Assembly: GCA_964291465.2 (NCBI GenBank)
Contig: OZ219942.1
Coordinates: forward strand, 248,001 to 312,000
Direction: 5' to 3'
DNA length: 64,000 nucleotides
Origin: JAGWBJ01 sp964291465
Lineage (GTDB): Bacteria; Chloroflexota; Dehalococcoidia; Lucifugimonadales; JAGWBF01
This document shows, one piece after another, positions 25,831-34,133 of the stretch. The position numbers and the translations under genes were made by a program. Below the pieces are notes generated by a model, which was given only the letters and a program-made list of their open reading frames with translations, did no database searches and was not told the DNA's origin. Position 1 is the first letter of the stretch; each line of letters opens with the position of its first letter.

Positions 25831-27543
25831 CTACCTGCGCGTTCGAGACGGAGCGTGGAAGGGGCGCAGGCAGCTCCCCGTGGGGCATCGCCCCTCCACC
25901 ATGTGGGCCTCGAACTCCTCCCCAAAGTACTTCAGGGCCGACGAGACGGGGTTGAAGCCAAGCTGGCCGTGTCCGCAGAGGGAGCCGGCCTGCATGTTGC
26001 TCCCCACCTGGCGCATCAGCTCCAGGTCCTGGGGGCCGCTCTCGAAGCTGCAGATACGCTCCAGCATCTCCAGCAGGTGGGTCATTCCCAGCCGGCAGGG
26101 GAAGCACTTGCCGCAGGACTCGAACTGGCAGAAGGCTATAAGAGACCGGGTCAGGTCCACCGCGCAGGTGTCCTCGTTGGCCGCGATGATGCCCCCCGAG
26201 CCCAGGATGGCCCCCGCCCGCGCCATGGCGTCGAAGTCCAGGGGTATGTCAAGCTGGTCCGCGCTCAGGACCCCGCCCAGGGGCCCGCCCGTCTGGAGGA
26301 GCTTCAGCGCCTTGCCGTTGGGAACGCCCCCGGCGACCTCGTATATGACCTCCCGCAGGGTCACCCCCAGGGGCACCTCCACCATGCCCGTGTAGCTCAG
26401 GTTGCCCGACAGGCACAGGATGGCGGTGCCCTTGCTGCGCTCCTGGCCGATGCCGGCGAAGTACTCGCCGCCCCTGGCTATGATCTCGGGCACGTAGGCC
26501 AGGGTCTTGACGTTGTTTATGTTGCTGGGCTTGCCGAAGAGCCCCACCTGGGCGGGGAAGGGCGGGCGGAACCGGGGCATGGCCCGGCTGCCCTCTATGG
26601 ACTCCATCAGCGCCGTCTCCTCGCCGGAAACGTAGGAGTCCCCGGTAAGAGAGACCTCGATCTGGAAGCCGAAACCGGAGCCGAAGATGTCGTCCCCAAT
26701 GAAGCCCATCTCCCGGGCCTGCTCCACCGCCCGGCGGGTCCGGTCGATGGGCCCGTCGTGGCCGTGGCGGATGAAGACGTACCCGTAGTTGGACCCGGTG
26801 GCGTATCCCGCCAGCAGCATGCCCTCCAGCAGCGTGTGGGGGTCGCCCTCCAGGATGCCCTTGTCGTTGAAAGCCCCCGGGTCCCCCTCCTCGCAGTTGC
26901 AGAGGATGTACTTCACGGGCTCCGATGACCTGGCCAGGAACCCCCACTTGACGCCGGTGGGGAAAGCGGCCCCTCCCCGGCCCCTCAGGCCGGATACGTT
27001 GACCTGCTCCAGGGTCTCCTCGGGGGTCATGGTGGTCACGGCCTTGTGGAGGGCCTCGTACCCCCCGCCGGCGATGTACTGGTGGATGTCCCCCGGGTCG
27101 ACGTTGCCCGAGTTGCGCAGGGCGATGCGCACCTGGCCCTTGAACATGGCCAGGTCCTCCAACCGGGGAGTCCCCTCGGGCCCGTCCTCTCCATCGTAAG
27201 CCATCGCCAGGCCGGCCGCCGGCTCCCTACGCACCAGGTGGGAGTCGACGATGGCCGGCACCTGGGAGGGGGTGATGTTGCCGTAGAATACCCTGGAACC
27301 GCCCGGCAGCATGATGTCCACCAGGGGCTCCGCGTAGCAGAGGCCCAGGCAGCCCACCTCGCTGACGGTTGCCTCGATGCCCCGGCTCTCCAGCTCCGCC
27401 CGGATGGCCGCCGTCACGCCGTCGGCGCCCGCGGCCTTACCGCACAGGGCGGCGCCGACGCGTATCCAGGGCGCGCTCCCGGCCGTGAGGGCGTTCCACC
27501 GCTCGCCGGCCTCGGCCCTGACCATTTCGAAGCTGGCGCCCAT
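25831..27543 (-). CDS. NuoF-like NADH-binding iron-sulfur flavoprotein
   Basis: A 570-aa protein of the NuoF/HoxF/HydB/FdhB type. It has an N-terminal thioredoxin-like 2Fe-2S domain (cysteines at LCGKAAG and VGCLGLC), then the FMN/NADH core with GLRGRGGAAFPTGVKW (about residue 184) and EEGDPGAFND, an SLBB region, and the 4Fe-4S site ESCGKCFPCRLGM plus a later Cys. It transfers electrons between NAD(H) and the FdhA-like subunit. Extra N-terminal clusters are typical of soluble hydrogenase and formate dehydrogenase enzymes rather than of complex I. Confidence 0.92.
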   Translation of the reverse strand: MGASFEMVRAEAGERWNALTAGSAPWIRVGAALCGKAAGADGVTAAIRAELESRGIEATVSEVGCLGLCYAEPLVDIMLPGGSRVFYGNITPSQVPAIVDSHLVRREPAAGLAMAYDGEDGPEGTPRLEDLAMFKGQVRIALRNSGNVDPGDIHQYIAGGGYEALHKAVTTMTPEETLEQVNVSGLRGRGGAAFPTGVKWGFLARSSEPVKYILCNCEEGDPGAFNDKGILEGDPHTLLEGMLLAGYATGSNYGYVFIRHGHDGPIDRTRRAVEQAREMGFIGDDIFGSGFGFQIEVSLTGDSYVSGEETALMESIEGSRAMPRFRPPFPAQVGLFGKPSNINNVKTLAYVPEIIARGGEYFAGIGQERSKGTAILCLSGNLSYTGMVEVPLGVTLREVIYEVAGGVPNGKALKLLQTGGPLGGVLSADQLDIPLDFDAMARAGAILGSGGIIAANEDTCAVDLTRSLIAFCQFESCGKCFPCRLGMTHLLEMLERICSFESGPQDLELMRQVGSNMQAGSLCGHGQLGFNPVSSALKYFGEEFEAHMVEGRCPTGSCLRPFHAPSRTRR

Positions 27544-27574
27544 GGCCTACGGCCCCGACGCCCGCGGGCGCACG

Positions 27575-28066
27575 CTAGTCACCGCTCACCCCGGGGGGCG
27601 TGGCGAATCGCAGGGCCTCCCTGGCGCCGTCGGGGGAGAGCCTGCCCATGAGCCGGTGGTCGACGCTTATGACGGGCCCCTGGGCGCACGCGCCCAGGCA
27701 CGTGTTGTACCGGAGGGTCACGTTGCCGTCCCGGGTCTCTCCTTCGCCTTCCAGCCCCAGGGTTTCCAGGACCGTGCCGATGGTCTGCATGGCGCCCTGC
27801 ACGTGGCACGCCGGACCCCAACACACCTCCACCACGTGGGCGCCAGGAGGGGTGAAGCGGAAGTTGGTGTAGAAGGACGCCACGCCCCATACGTCGTTGA
27901 CGGTGGAGCCGGTGAACCTGGCGACCTCCTCGATGGCCTCCTCGGGGACGTATCCAAGGTCGTCCTGGACGGCCAGCAAGGAGGAGAGAAGGGTCACCGT
28001 GGCCTGGGGCTGCGACTCCAGGGCACCGTGGATTCGCTGCCTGATCCCACGTTCTTGGGCGGCCAT
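27575..28066 (-). CDS. NuoE-like 2Fe-2S subunit
   Basis: A 163-aa thioredoxin-like 2Fe-2S protein of the NuoE family. The ligands are in CWGPAC (about residues 92-97) and CLGAC (about 132-136), after a helical N-terminal region with YVPEEAIEEVA. It is the first gene of the NuoE-NuoF-FdhA-FPR unit and lies about 30 nt ahead of the NuoF-like gene. No membrane subunits of complex I are nearby, so the complex is soluble. Confidence 0.92.
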   Translation of the reverse strand: MAAQERGIRQRIHGALESQPQATVTLLSSLLAVQDDLGYVPEEAIEEVARFTGSTVNDVWGVASFYTNFRFTPPGAHVVEVCWGPACHVQGAMQTIGTVLETLGLEGEGETRDGNVTLRYNTCLGACAQGPVISVDHRLMGRLSPDGAREALRFATPPGVSGD

Positions 28067-28146
28067 TCACACTCCCTAGGAAACCCGGACTGGGGGCGGT
28101 CTACGCAGCCCACCCGGAGTCGTGAAATCTGTAACGAGGCCTCAAA

Positions 28147-28175
28147 ATACTAACACAGGGGTGCGGGGCTTTCAA
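28147..28175 (-). promoter_or_regulatory. promoter of the NuoE/NuoF/FdhA-like operon
   Basis: The minus strand reads TTGAAA (28175-28170), a 17-nt spacer and TAGTAT (28152-28147), about 80 nt ahead of the NuoE-like ATG. The -35 overlaps the stop codon of the upstream amine oxidase gene. Confidence 0.6.
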
Positions 28176-29494
28176 GAAAAGTCCTTCAGGACCGCCTCCG
28201 CCACCTCCTTGCCCAGACGCACGCTGTAGTTGGTGCCCCGGTCCTCGGGATATATCTGGGTCGTGTTGGCCAGGTACAAGCCCTTGATGGGAGTCCTGAT
28301 GTCGGGGATGCGGCTGCTGTAGTTGACGCCTATTATTGGCTGGGCGGCGTCCACCTTGTGGTGGTGGTACTCCAGTACCCACGAAGGGTCGAACTTGGGG
28401 TTGACCCGTCGCAGGTGGGGAAGGAACTCCTTGAGCAGGTCTTCCCCGCTCATCTGGTAGAGGGGATTGCTCCTGCTGGGATAGTTGGTGAGGTAGACCA
28501 GGTGGTTGCCGCCGTACAGCGACGGGTCGACGAAGTTCGTCTGCTCGATGACGCCCACGAAGGGCATGGACCGGTCGGCTATGTTCAGCCAGTACATGTT
28601 GGTCAGGGGCCTGTCGAGCACCAGAATCATCAGCACGGCGGCCAGGTAGTTGACCTCGGTCAGCTTGCGGGAGTACTCATCGGGCAGAGGAGGGACCAGC
28701 CGCGTGAACACGTAGGAGGGCGTGGTGGCGATGACCGAGTCGTAGTCCCGGACCTGCGGCCCCTCCCCCGCCGTCTCCACCTCCAGCCCCGAGGCACTGC
28801 CGTCGTCCACCACCACCCGGCGCACGTTGGCCGAGAGGTGAACCTCGCAGCCGGGGGCCGCGGCGACCCTGGCGCCTAGGGTGTCGAACACCTCGCCGAA
28901 GCTCCCCATGGGGTAGCCCAGCTTCTCCCTCTCCCAAGGCTTCCCCCGGGAGGCGACCCGCAGGTATATCTTGCCCCAGAGCCACGTCATGCTGATCTCG
29001 GAGTAGTGCTCGCCGAACTTGCCCCGGAGCATCGGCTCCCACACCACCTGGTAGGCCCTTCTGCCCACCCGCTTCTCCAGCCACTCGGCGGCGGTGGAGC
29101 CCTCGTATTTGAGGCCGTCCTTCACCTTCTGCAGGTACAGGGTGACCAGGCCCAGGCGCAGCCGGTCCCACAGAGGCAGGGGGCCGAAGCGCAGCAGGTC
29201 CGCGGGCGACGTGAACCGCCATATCCTGTCGCCGTGGAAGAAGCCCACCTTGGACTCGATCCAGGCCATCTTGTCGCCCAACCCCAGCTCGTGGATCAGG
29301 TCCACCATGTGGGTGTCGCTCATGAACAGGTGATGGTATCCGCGCTCCAGGCGGCCGCCTCCCACGTCGAAGGTCGACGCCTGGCCGCCCAGGAAGGGGG
29401 CCCGCTCGAACACGTGGGCCTGGTGTCCCTTCTTGCCAAGCTCGTAGGCTGCCGCCAGCCCCGCCGCCCCGGCTCCTATCACCCCGACCCTCAC
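28172..29494 (-). CDS. FAD-dependent amine oxidase/protoporphyrinogen-oxidase-like protein
   Basis: A 440-aa flavoprotein. The dinucleotide-binding start is VGVIGAGAAGLAAAYEL and FERAPFLGG is the next FAD motif; the C-terminus GTNYSVRLGKEVAEAV closes the FAD site. It is of the phytoene-desaturase/HemG-like superfamily that often works in lipid or glycoconjugate pathways. The GTG start at 29494 shares GTGA with the stop of the UPF0104 gene, so both are translated as a pair. The substrate is unknown. An apparent upstream extension of the frame lies wholly over the UPF0104 gene and is not real. Confidence 0.88.
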   Translation of the reverse strand: MRVGVIGAGAAGLAAAYELGKKGHQAHVFERAPFLGGQASTFDVGGGRLERGYHHLFMSDTHMVDLIHELGLGDKMAWIESKVGFFHGDRIWRFTSPADLLRFGPLPLWDRLRLGLVTLYLQKVKDGLKYEGSTAAEWLEKRVGRRAYQVVWEPMLRGKFGEHYSEISMTWLWGKIYLRVASRGKPWEREKLGYPMGSFGEVFDTLGARVAAAPGCEVHLSANVRRVVVDDGSASGLEVETAGEGPQVRDYDSVIATTPSYVFTRLVPPLPDEYSRKLTEVNYLAAVLMILVLDRPLTNMYWLNIADRSMPFVGVIEQTNFVDPSLYGGNHLVYLTNYPSRSNPLYQMSGEDLLKEFLPHLRRVNPKFDPSWVLEYHHHKVDAAQPIIGVNYSSRIPDIRTPIKGLYLANTTQIYPEDRGTNYSVRLGKEVAEAVLKDFS

Positions 29495-30597
29495 CGCTCG
29501 TCCCTCTCTTCCGCGGGCGCCGTGCCGGTGGGGCGGGAGAGCGCGGACACGCCGGGCCCCGTCGCCGGCTCGGGGGTGCGCTCCAGGGGCGCGGTGCGGG
29601 CGACCTGGGAGAGGGAGACGTTCTCCCGCCACAGGAACAGCAGGCCCAGGATATTCACCGGCAGCCACAGGGCCAGGATGTGGACCGAGAAGGCGTAGGC
29701 CGCGGCGGCCTCGGCCCCGACCCCGAAGGCCACCAAGGTGCTCTTGGCGACGACCTCGAAGGGGCCGATGCCGCCGATGCTGGATGGTATGGCGGTGGCC
29801 AGGTTGGAGGTGGCGGTCACCAGAAGGACCACCTGGAAGGGCTGGTCCAGGCCGAAGGAGATGGCCATGATGTAGTAGACCACTCCTTCCACCAGCCACA
29901 CGGGACCCGAGAGCAGGACGATGGCCAGCAGCGCTCCCGGGCTCCGCAGCCCGCCCAGGCCGTCCAGCAGCAGGCGCAGCAGCTCTTCGACCTTCCCCCG
30001 CACCGCCGCGGGCGCCAGCGCCGGCGCAACCCGGACCAGGCCGCCGCTCAGGCGGGGAGAGGCCGCCAGCAGGCACACGAACAGGAAGGCCGCGACGAAC
30101 ACGGCGGCCACGGCGATGCTCCCCACCAGCCAGGCGGTCCTGAGCTCGCCCCCGTCGCTCCTGAGGACGCCCGTCCAGGGCAGGAAGGGCCAGACTATGG
30201 CCACGAACAGCAGCAGGGTCAGCCCGTCCAGGACACGCTCCACGGCGATGGTGGAGAACACCGAGGCCTTGCTCAGGCGCTCCCTCTCGCCCAGGAAGTG
30301 GGCCCTGACCAGCTCTCCCAGGCGCACGGGCAGCATGTTGTTGGCCATGTACCCTATGGCGACCACGGGATAGAGCCTGGGAACGGACACCGGCTTCAGG
30401 TGCAGGAGCAGAAAGCGCCATCGCAGGCTTCTGACCCCAAGGGAGAGGAAGTAGCACAGGACGGCGGGTACGAAGTAGGAGTAGGCGGCGCCCTCCAGCT
30501 CCCTCCCGGTCTCGCCGAAGTCCACCTTCCAGAGGAAGAGCACAAGGAAGCCCAGGCTTACGACGATTCCCAGCCAGAAACGCCGGGTCAACAGCAA
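29491..30597 (-). CDS. UPF0104/lysylphosphatidylglycerol synthase-like membrane protein
   Basis: A 368-aa polytopic protein with about eight membrane helices, of the UPF0104 (AglD2/MprF flippase-like) family. Typical segments are SLRWRFLL, GYMANNMLPVRLGELVRA and IPSSIGGIGPFEVV. Members are thought to move or flip lipid-linked molecules. It is coupled by a 4-nt overlap to the FAD oxidase, suggesting a shared lipid or polyprenyl pathway. The N-terminus starts directly in helix 1. Confidence 0.85.
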   Translation of the reverse strand: MLLTRRFWLGIVVSLGFLVLFLWKVDFGETGRELEGAAYSYFVPAVLCYFLSLGVRSLRWRFLLLHLKPVSVPRLYPVVAIGYMANNMLPVRLGELVRAHFLGERERLSKASVFSTIAVERVLDGLTLLLFVAIVWPFLPWTGVLRSDGGELRTAWLVGSIAVAAVFVAAFLFVCLLAASPRLSGGLVRVAPALAPAAVRGKVEELLRLLLDGLGGLRSPGALLAIVLLSGPVWLVEGVVYYIMAISFGLDQPFQVVLLVTATSNLATAIPSSIGGIGPFEVVAKSTLVAFGVGAEAAAAYAFSVHILALWLPVNILGLLFLWRENVSLSQVARTAPLERTPEPATGPGVSALSRPTGTAPAEERDER

Positions 30598-30699
30598 ACG
30601 GTGACTCTCTCCAAGCCCATGTGGGGTCCCGTGGTCCTCCTAGTCAGCGTGTACGAAGGCGGGGTCTACGAATGCGGGACACCGCCCAGATTCACGGAC

Positions 30700-30728
30700 A
30701 GTATACTTTCCGCCGCCTACGCACACAA
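30700..30728 (-). promoter_or_regulatory. promoter for the UPF0104 gene
   Basis: The minus strand reads TTGTGT (30728-30723), a 17-nt spacer and TATACT (30705-30700), about 100 nt ahead of the UPF0104 start. It diverges from the gatCA promoter. Confidence 0.5.
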
Positions 30729-30771
30729 GGAGACCAGCCCCGGAACACGCCCAAACCGCACCCGCATTACC

Positions 30772-30801
30772 TTGAGGCGGCCTAGCCGTTTTTGCTAGAC
30801 T
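30772..30801 (+). promoter_or_regulatory. promoter of gatCA
   Basis: TTGAGG, an 18-nt spacer and TAGACT on the plus strand end 25 nt ahead of the gatC start at 30827. Confidence 0.5.
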
Positions 30802-30826
30802 GGCCCCGACCTCAGGCGTTATCCTC

Positions 30827-31117
30827 ATGCCCCTCACACGAGAAGAGGTACTCCACGTCGCCGCCCTCTGCCGCATCGGCCTGGCGGAGGACGACCTGGA
30901 GGCCTTCGCCCTCCAGCTCTCGGAGATACTGGAGATGTTTCGCACACTGGGAGAGCTGGACACCGATGGAGTGCCCCCCACCGGCCACGCCGCCTCCCTG
31001 GAGACGGTGCTTCGGGAGGACGAGGCGGGGCCCTCTCTCTCCAACGCCGACGCCCTCTCCAACGCTCCCGACCGGGTTGGGGACCGGTTCCGGGTCCAAG
31101 TAGTGCTGGAGGAGTAG
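30827..31117 (+). CDS. gatC: Asp/Glu-tRNA amidotransferase subunit C
   Basis: A 96-aa GatC. The N-terminal pattern LTREEVLHVAALCRIGLAED and the middle LGELDTDGVPPTGHA are characteristic. GatC holds the GatA-GatB complex together for forming Gln-tRNA or Asn-tRNA. gatA follows after 10 nt. GatB is not in this window. As AsnS is encoded just downstream, the complex is probably needed mainly for Gln-tRNA. Confidence 0.95.
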   Translation: MPLTREEVLHVAALCRIGLAEDDLEAFALQLSEILEMFRTLGELDTDGVPPTGHAASLETVLREDEAGPSLSNADALSNAPDRVGDRFRVQVVLEE

Positions 31118-31127
31118 GGCGGCAGCC

Positions 31128-32603
31128 GTGAAGGACCTGTATTCCCTGACTGCCCACGAAGCCCACCGCCTGATCGACCGCCGGGAGGTGTCCGTGGCGG
31201 AGCTTACCCGGTCGTGCCTGGACCGCATCGACGCCATCGAGCACCAGGTCGGGGCGTTCGTCACCGTCACCGGGGAGAAGGCGATGGCGCGGGCCCGGGC
31301 CCTCGACGACGGCCCAGAGCCCGGCGCATCCTCACCCCTCTCGGGCATACCTATGCAGCTCAAGGACGCGCTGTGCACCCGGGGCGTGCGGACCACCTGC
31401 TCCTCGCGGATGCTGGAGCAGTTCGTGCCATCCTACGACGCCACGGTGGCCGAGAGGCTCCACGCCGGCGGCGCCGTGCTGCTGGGCAAGGGGAACATGG
31501 ACGAGTTCGCCATGGGCTCGTCCACGGAGACCTCGGCCTTCCACGCCACCGCCAACCCCTGGTCGCTGGACAGGGTGCCCGGAGGGAGCAGCGGAGGAGG
31601 CGCGGCCGCCGTGGCCGCCGGGGAGGCGATATACGCCCTGGGCTCGGACACCGGCGGCAGCATCAGGCAGCCCGCGGCGTTGTGCGGCGTCGTCGGCATG
31701 AGGCCCACCTACGGGTTGGTCAGCCGCTTCGGCCTCGTCGCCTTCGCCTCGTCCCTGGACCAGGTGGGGCCCATCGCCAGGGACGTGACCGACTGCGCCA
31801 CCGTGCTCGGCGCCATCGCCGGGCACGACCCCCGGGACTCCACCTCCGCGCCCGGCCGGCCGGCGGACTACGCCCGCGCCCTGACGGGACAGGTGGCAGG
31901 GGAGGACGGCCGCTCTCCCCTGCGCATCGGCGTTCCCGGAGAGTACTTCACCGACAGCACGGAGCCCGGCGTCCGGGACGCGGTGCGGAAGGCGACGTCG
32001 GTGCTGGAGGGGCTGGGCGCGCGGCTGGAGGAGGTCTCCCTGCCCACCACCCGCCACGCCCTGGCCTGCTATTACGTCCTCGCCCTGTCCGAGTGCTCGG
32101 ACAACCTGGCCCGGTACGACGGGGTGAAGTTCGGCTACTCTTACCGGCACGGCGCCGACGTCTGGGACGCCATGGAGAAGACCCGGCAGCATGGATTTGG
32201 GGCCGAGGTGAAGCGGCGCATCATGCTGGGCACCTACGCCCTGTCGGCGGGATACCACGACGCCTACTACGTGAAGGCCCAGAAGGTACGGACCCTCATC
32301 CGGCGGGAGTTCGACTCGGTCTTCCGGGGGGTGGACCTGCTGGCGACCCCCACGTCGCCGTCGGTGGCCTTTCGCCTGGGAGAGCGGACGGACGACCCGC
32401 TGCGGATGTACCTCAGCGACGTCTGCACCGTGCCGGCCAGCGTGGCCGGGCTGCCGGCCATCTCGGTGCCCTGCGGACTCTCCGAAGGCCTGCCCGTCGG
32501 GCTGCAGCTCATCGGGCCGCCCATGGCCGAGGCGGCCCTGCTGAGGACGGCCCACGCCTACGAGCAGGCGACCCCCTGGCACAGGCTGAGACCGGACCTC
32601 TGA
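31128..32603 (+). CDS. gatA: Asp/Glu-tRNA amidotransferase subunit A
   Basis: A 491-aa amidase-signature protein. The Ser-Ser-Lys triad is seen in MQLKDALC (Lys), GGSSGGGAAAVAAG (first Ser) and GSDTGGSIRQPAALCG (nucleophile). The C-terminal part ends LRTAHAYEQATPWH, as in GatA. It starts with GTG at 31128. Position directly after gatC separates it from the other amidase in the window (52.5-53.9 kb). Confidence 0.95.
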   Translation: MKDLYSLTAHEAHRLIDRREVSVAELTRSCLDRIDAIEHQVGAFVTVTGEKAMARARALDDGPEPGASSPLSGIPMQLKDALCTRGVRTTCSSRMLEQFVPSYDATVAERLHAGGAVLLGKGNMDEFAMGSSTETSAFHATANPWSLDRVPGGSSGGGAAAVAAGEAIYALGSDTGGSIRQPAALCGVVGMRPTYGLVSRFGLVAFASSLDQVGPIARDVTDCATVLGAIAGHDPRDSTSAPGRPADYARALTGQVAGEDGRSPLRIGVPGEYFTDSTEPGVRDAVRKATSVLEGLGARLEEVSLPTTRHALACYYVLALSECSDNLARYDGVKFGYSYRHGADVWDAMEKTRQHGFGAEVKRRIMLGTYALSAGYHDAYYVKAQKVRTLIRREFDSVFRGVDLLATPTSPSVAFRLGERTDDPLRMYLSDVCTVPASVAGLPAISVPCGLSEGLPVGLQLIGPPMAEAALLRTAHAYEQATPWHRLRPDL

Positions 32604-32677
32604 GGCGTCCGGGGAGCCGCCGGCGAATCGACCGTGGCCCGAGAGGCCACGAAGGGTGGAAAGGACTGACGTCGTCC

Positions 32678-34003
32678 ATGGTCTCCGGGCCCGGAACAGC
32701 CCCGAAACGCCCCCGCATCTTCTACGGGTGGTGGCTGGTCGGCCTGTCGCTGGTGCTGACGGGCATGACCTCGGGGGCCATCTGGGGAAGCGTGGGCGTG
32801 TGGCTCAAGACCATGGAGCTGAACTTCGGCTGGACCCGGACGCAGATGACCGGCGCCTTCTCCATGGCCCAGCTGGAGGGCAGCATCGTGGGGCCCCTGG
32901 CCGGCTACTTCGTGGACCGGCTGGGCCCGCGGCTGATGGTGCTGTTCGGCGCCGTGGTGGTCGGACTCGGGTTCATACTCCTGAGCCGGACCACCAACCT
33001 GCCCGTATTCTACGTGGCCTTCGCCCTGTTCATGCTTGGCGCGTCCACGGGCACCTGGCTCCCCACCATGGCGGCGGTAAGCCGGTGGTTCGACCGGAGA
33101 CGCGCCACCGCCGTGGCGATAGCGGCCGAGGGAAACTACGGGGGCGGTCTTCTGCTGGTGCCCGTGCTCGCCTGGGCGGTGAGCCCCGGCAGCTATGGCT
33201 GGCAGGTCACGGCCCTGGGCATCGGAGTGGTGTTCCTGGCCATAGCCGTGCCCGCCGCCAGGGTGATGAGGAACCGCCCCGATGAGTACGGCGAGGTCCC
33301 CGACGGGCACCCGGCCCCGGCGCCCGCACCTTCGGCCTCCGGGGCCGCCACCGTCCCGGGCGGGACCGTCGGCCCTCCACCTCCCGGCGTCACCGACTTC
33401 ACCGCGGGCCAGGCCATGCGCACCCGGGCCTTCTGGCTCATCACCTTCGGCCACGCCATCGCCTCCATGGTCAACCAGACGTTGAGCGTGCACCTGGTCC
33501 CGCTGCTCACCGACCAGGGACTGTCCCTGCAGATGGGGGCAAACATATGGGCGGTGATCATGGGCGCGGCCATGGCATCCTCCCTGGTGGCGGGCTACGT
33601 GGGCGACCGGATGCCCAAGAACCTGGGCCTGTTCATCTTCGTCGCCATTCAGTCGGCGGGCTTCGGAATGGCGATCCTCATCGAGAGCATTCCCCTGGCC
33701 GTCCTGATGGCCATCATATACGGCATAGGGTTCGGGGGCCGGAACCCCCTGGCCGTGGCCATCCGGGCGGACTACTTCGGGCAGAGGGCCTTCGCCACCA
33801 TCACGGGGCTCTCCATGGCCCCCATGTTCTTCCTGCAGCTCGTGGCGCCCCTCTTCGCTGCGGCGATGTTCGACTGGCAGGGCAGCTACACCATCGCCTT
33901 CGTGGTACTGACGGTCCTGGGGGTCATCGGGGCCCTGCTGTTCCTGCCCGCGACGAAACCGGCTGACCCGCCGCCCGCTGCGCCGCCGACCTCCCGGCCC
34001 TGA
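32678..34003 (+). CDS. MFS transporter
   Basis: A 441-aa major facilitator protein with about 12 helices and a central Pro/Ala-rich linker (about residues 205-240). The loop 2-3 motif reads GYFVDRLGPRLMV. It belongs to the monocarboxylate/oxalate-formate type of carriers by its general look (FYGWWLVGLS start), but the substrate is unknown. The ATG at 32678 is chosen because the frame upstream overlaps gatA; the ribosome site is weak. Confidence 0.85.
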   Translation: MVSGPGTAPKRPRIFYGWWLVGLSLVLTGMTSGAIWGSVGVWLKTMELNFGWTRTQMTGAFSMAQLEGSIVGPLAGYFVDRLGPRLMVLFGAVVVGLGFILLSRTTNLPVFYVAFALFMLGASTGTWLPTMAAVSRWFDRRRATAVAIAAEGNYGGGLLLVPVLAWAVSPGSYGWQVTALGIGVVFLAIAVPAARVMRNRPDEYGEVPDGHPAPAPAPSASGAATVPGGTVGPPPPGVTDFTAGQAMRTRAFWLITFGHAIASMVNQTLSVHLVPLLTDQGLSLQMGANIWAVIMGAAMASSLVAGYVGDRMPKNLGLFIFVAIQSAGFGMAILIESIPLAVLMAIIYGIGFGGRNPLAVAIRADYFGQRAFATITGLSMAPMFFLQLVAPLFAAAMFDWQGSYTIAFVVLTVLGVIGALLFLPATKPADPPPAAPPTSRP

Positions 34004-34080
34004 TAGCCGCGTCCGGCCGGGACTATCTCCGAGGCTGTACGGGGGGAGTGAACGGGGGCCGAATGGGGCGAAACACCCTG

Positions 34081-34109
34081 TTGGTTCCACCCGCCGCCGA
34101 TGCTAGAAT
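34081..34109 (+). promoter_or_regulatory. promoter of asnS
   Basis: TTGGTT (34081-34086), a 17-nt spacer and TAGAAT (34104-34109) lie 24 nt ahead of the asnS start. The short leader leaves no room for a T-box riboswitch. Confidence 0.55.
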
Positions 34110-34133
34110 GGTCTGGTGGACAGGAGGGCCAGC

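Noticed and set aside
22858..28066. Respiratory complex I (nuo operon)
   Set aside because: Only NuoE-, NuoF- and NuoG/FdhA-like genes are present, with an FPR gene and no membrane or NuoBCD subunits. The NuoF-like N-terminal 2Fe-2S domain also points to a soluble enzyme.
34081..34133. T-box riboswitch ahead of asnS
   Set aside because: The leader between the -10 and the ATG is about 24 nt, too short for any T-box.
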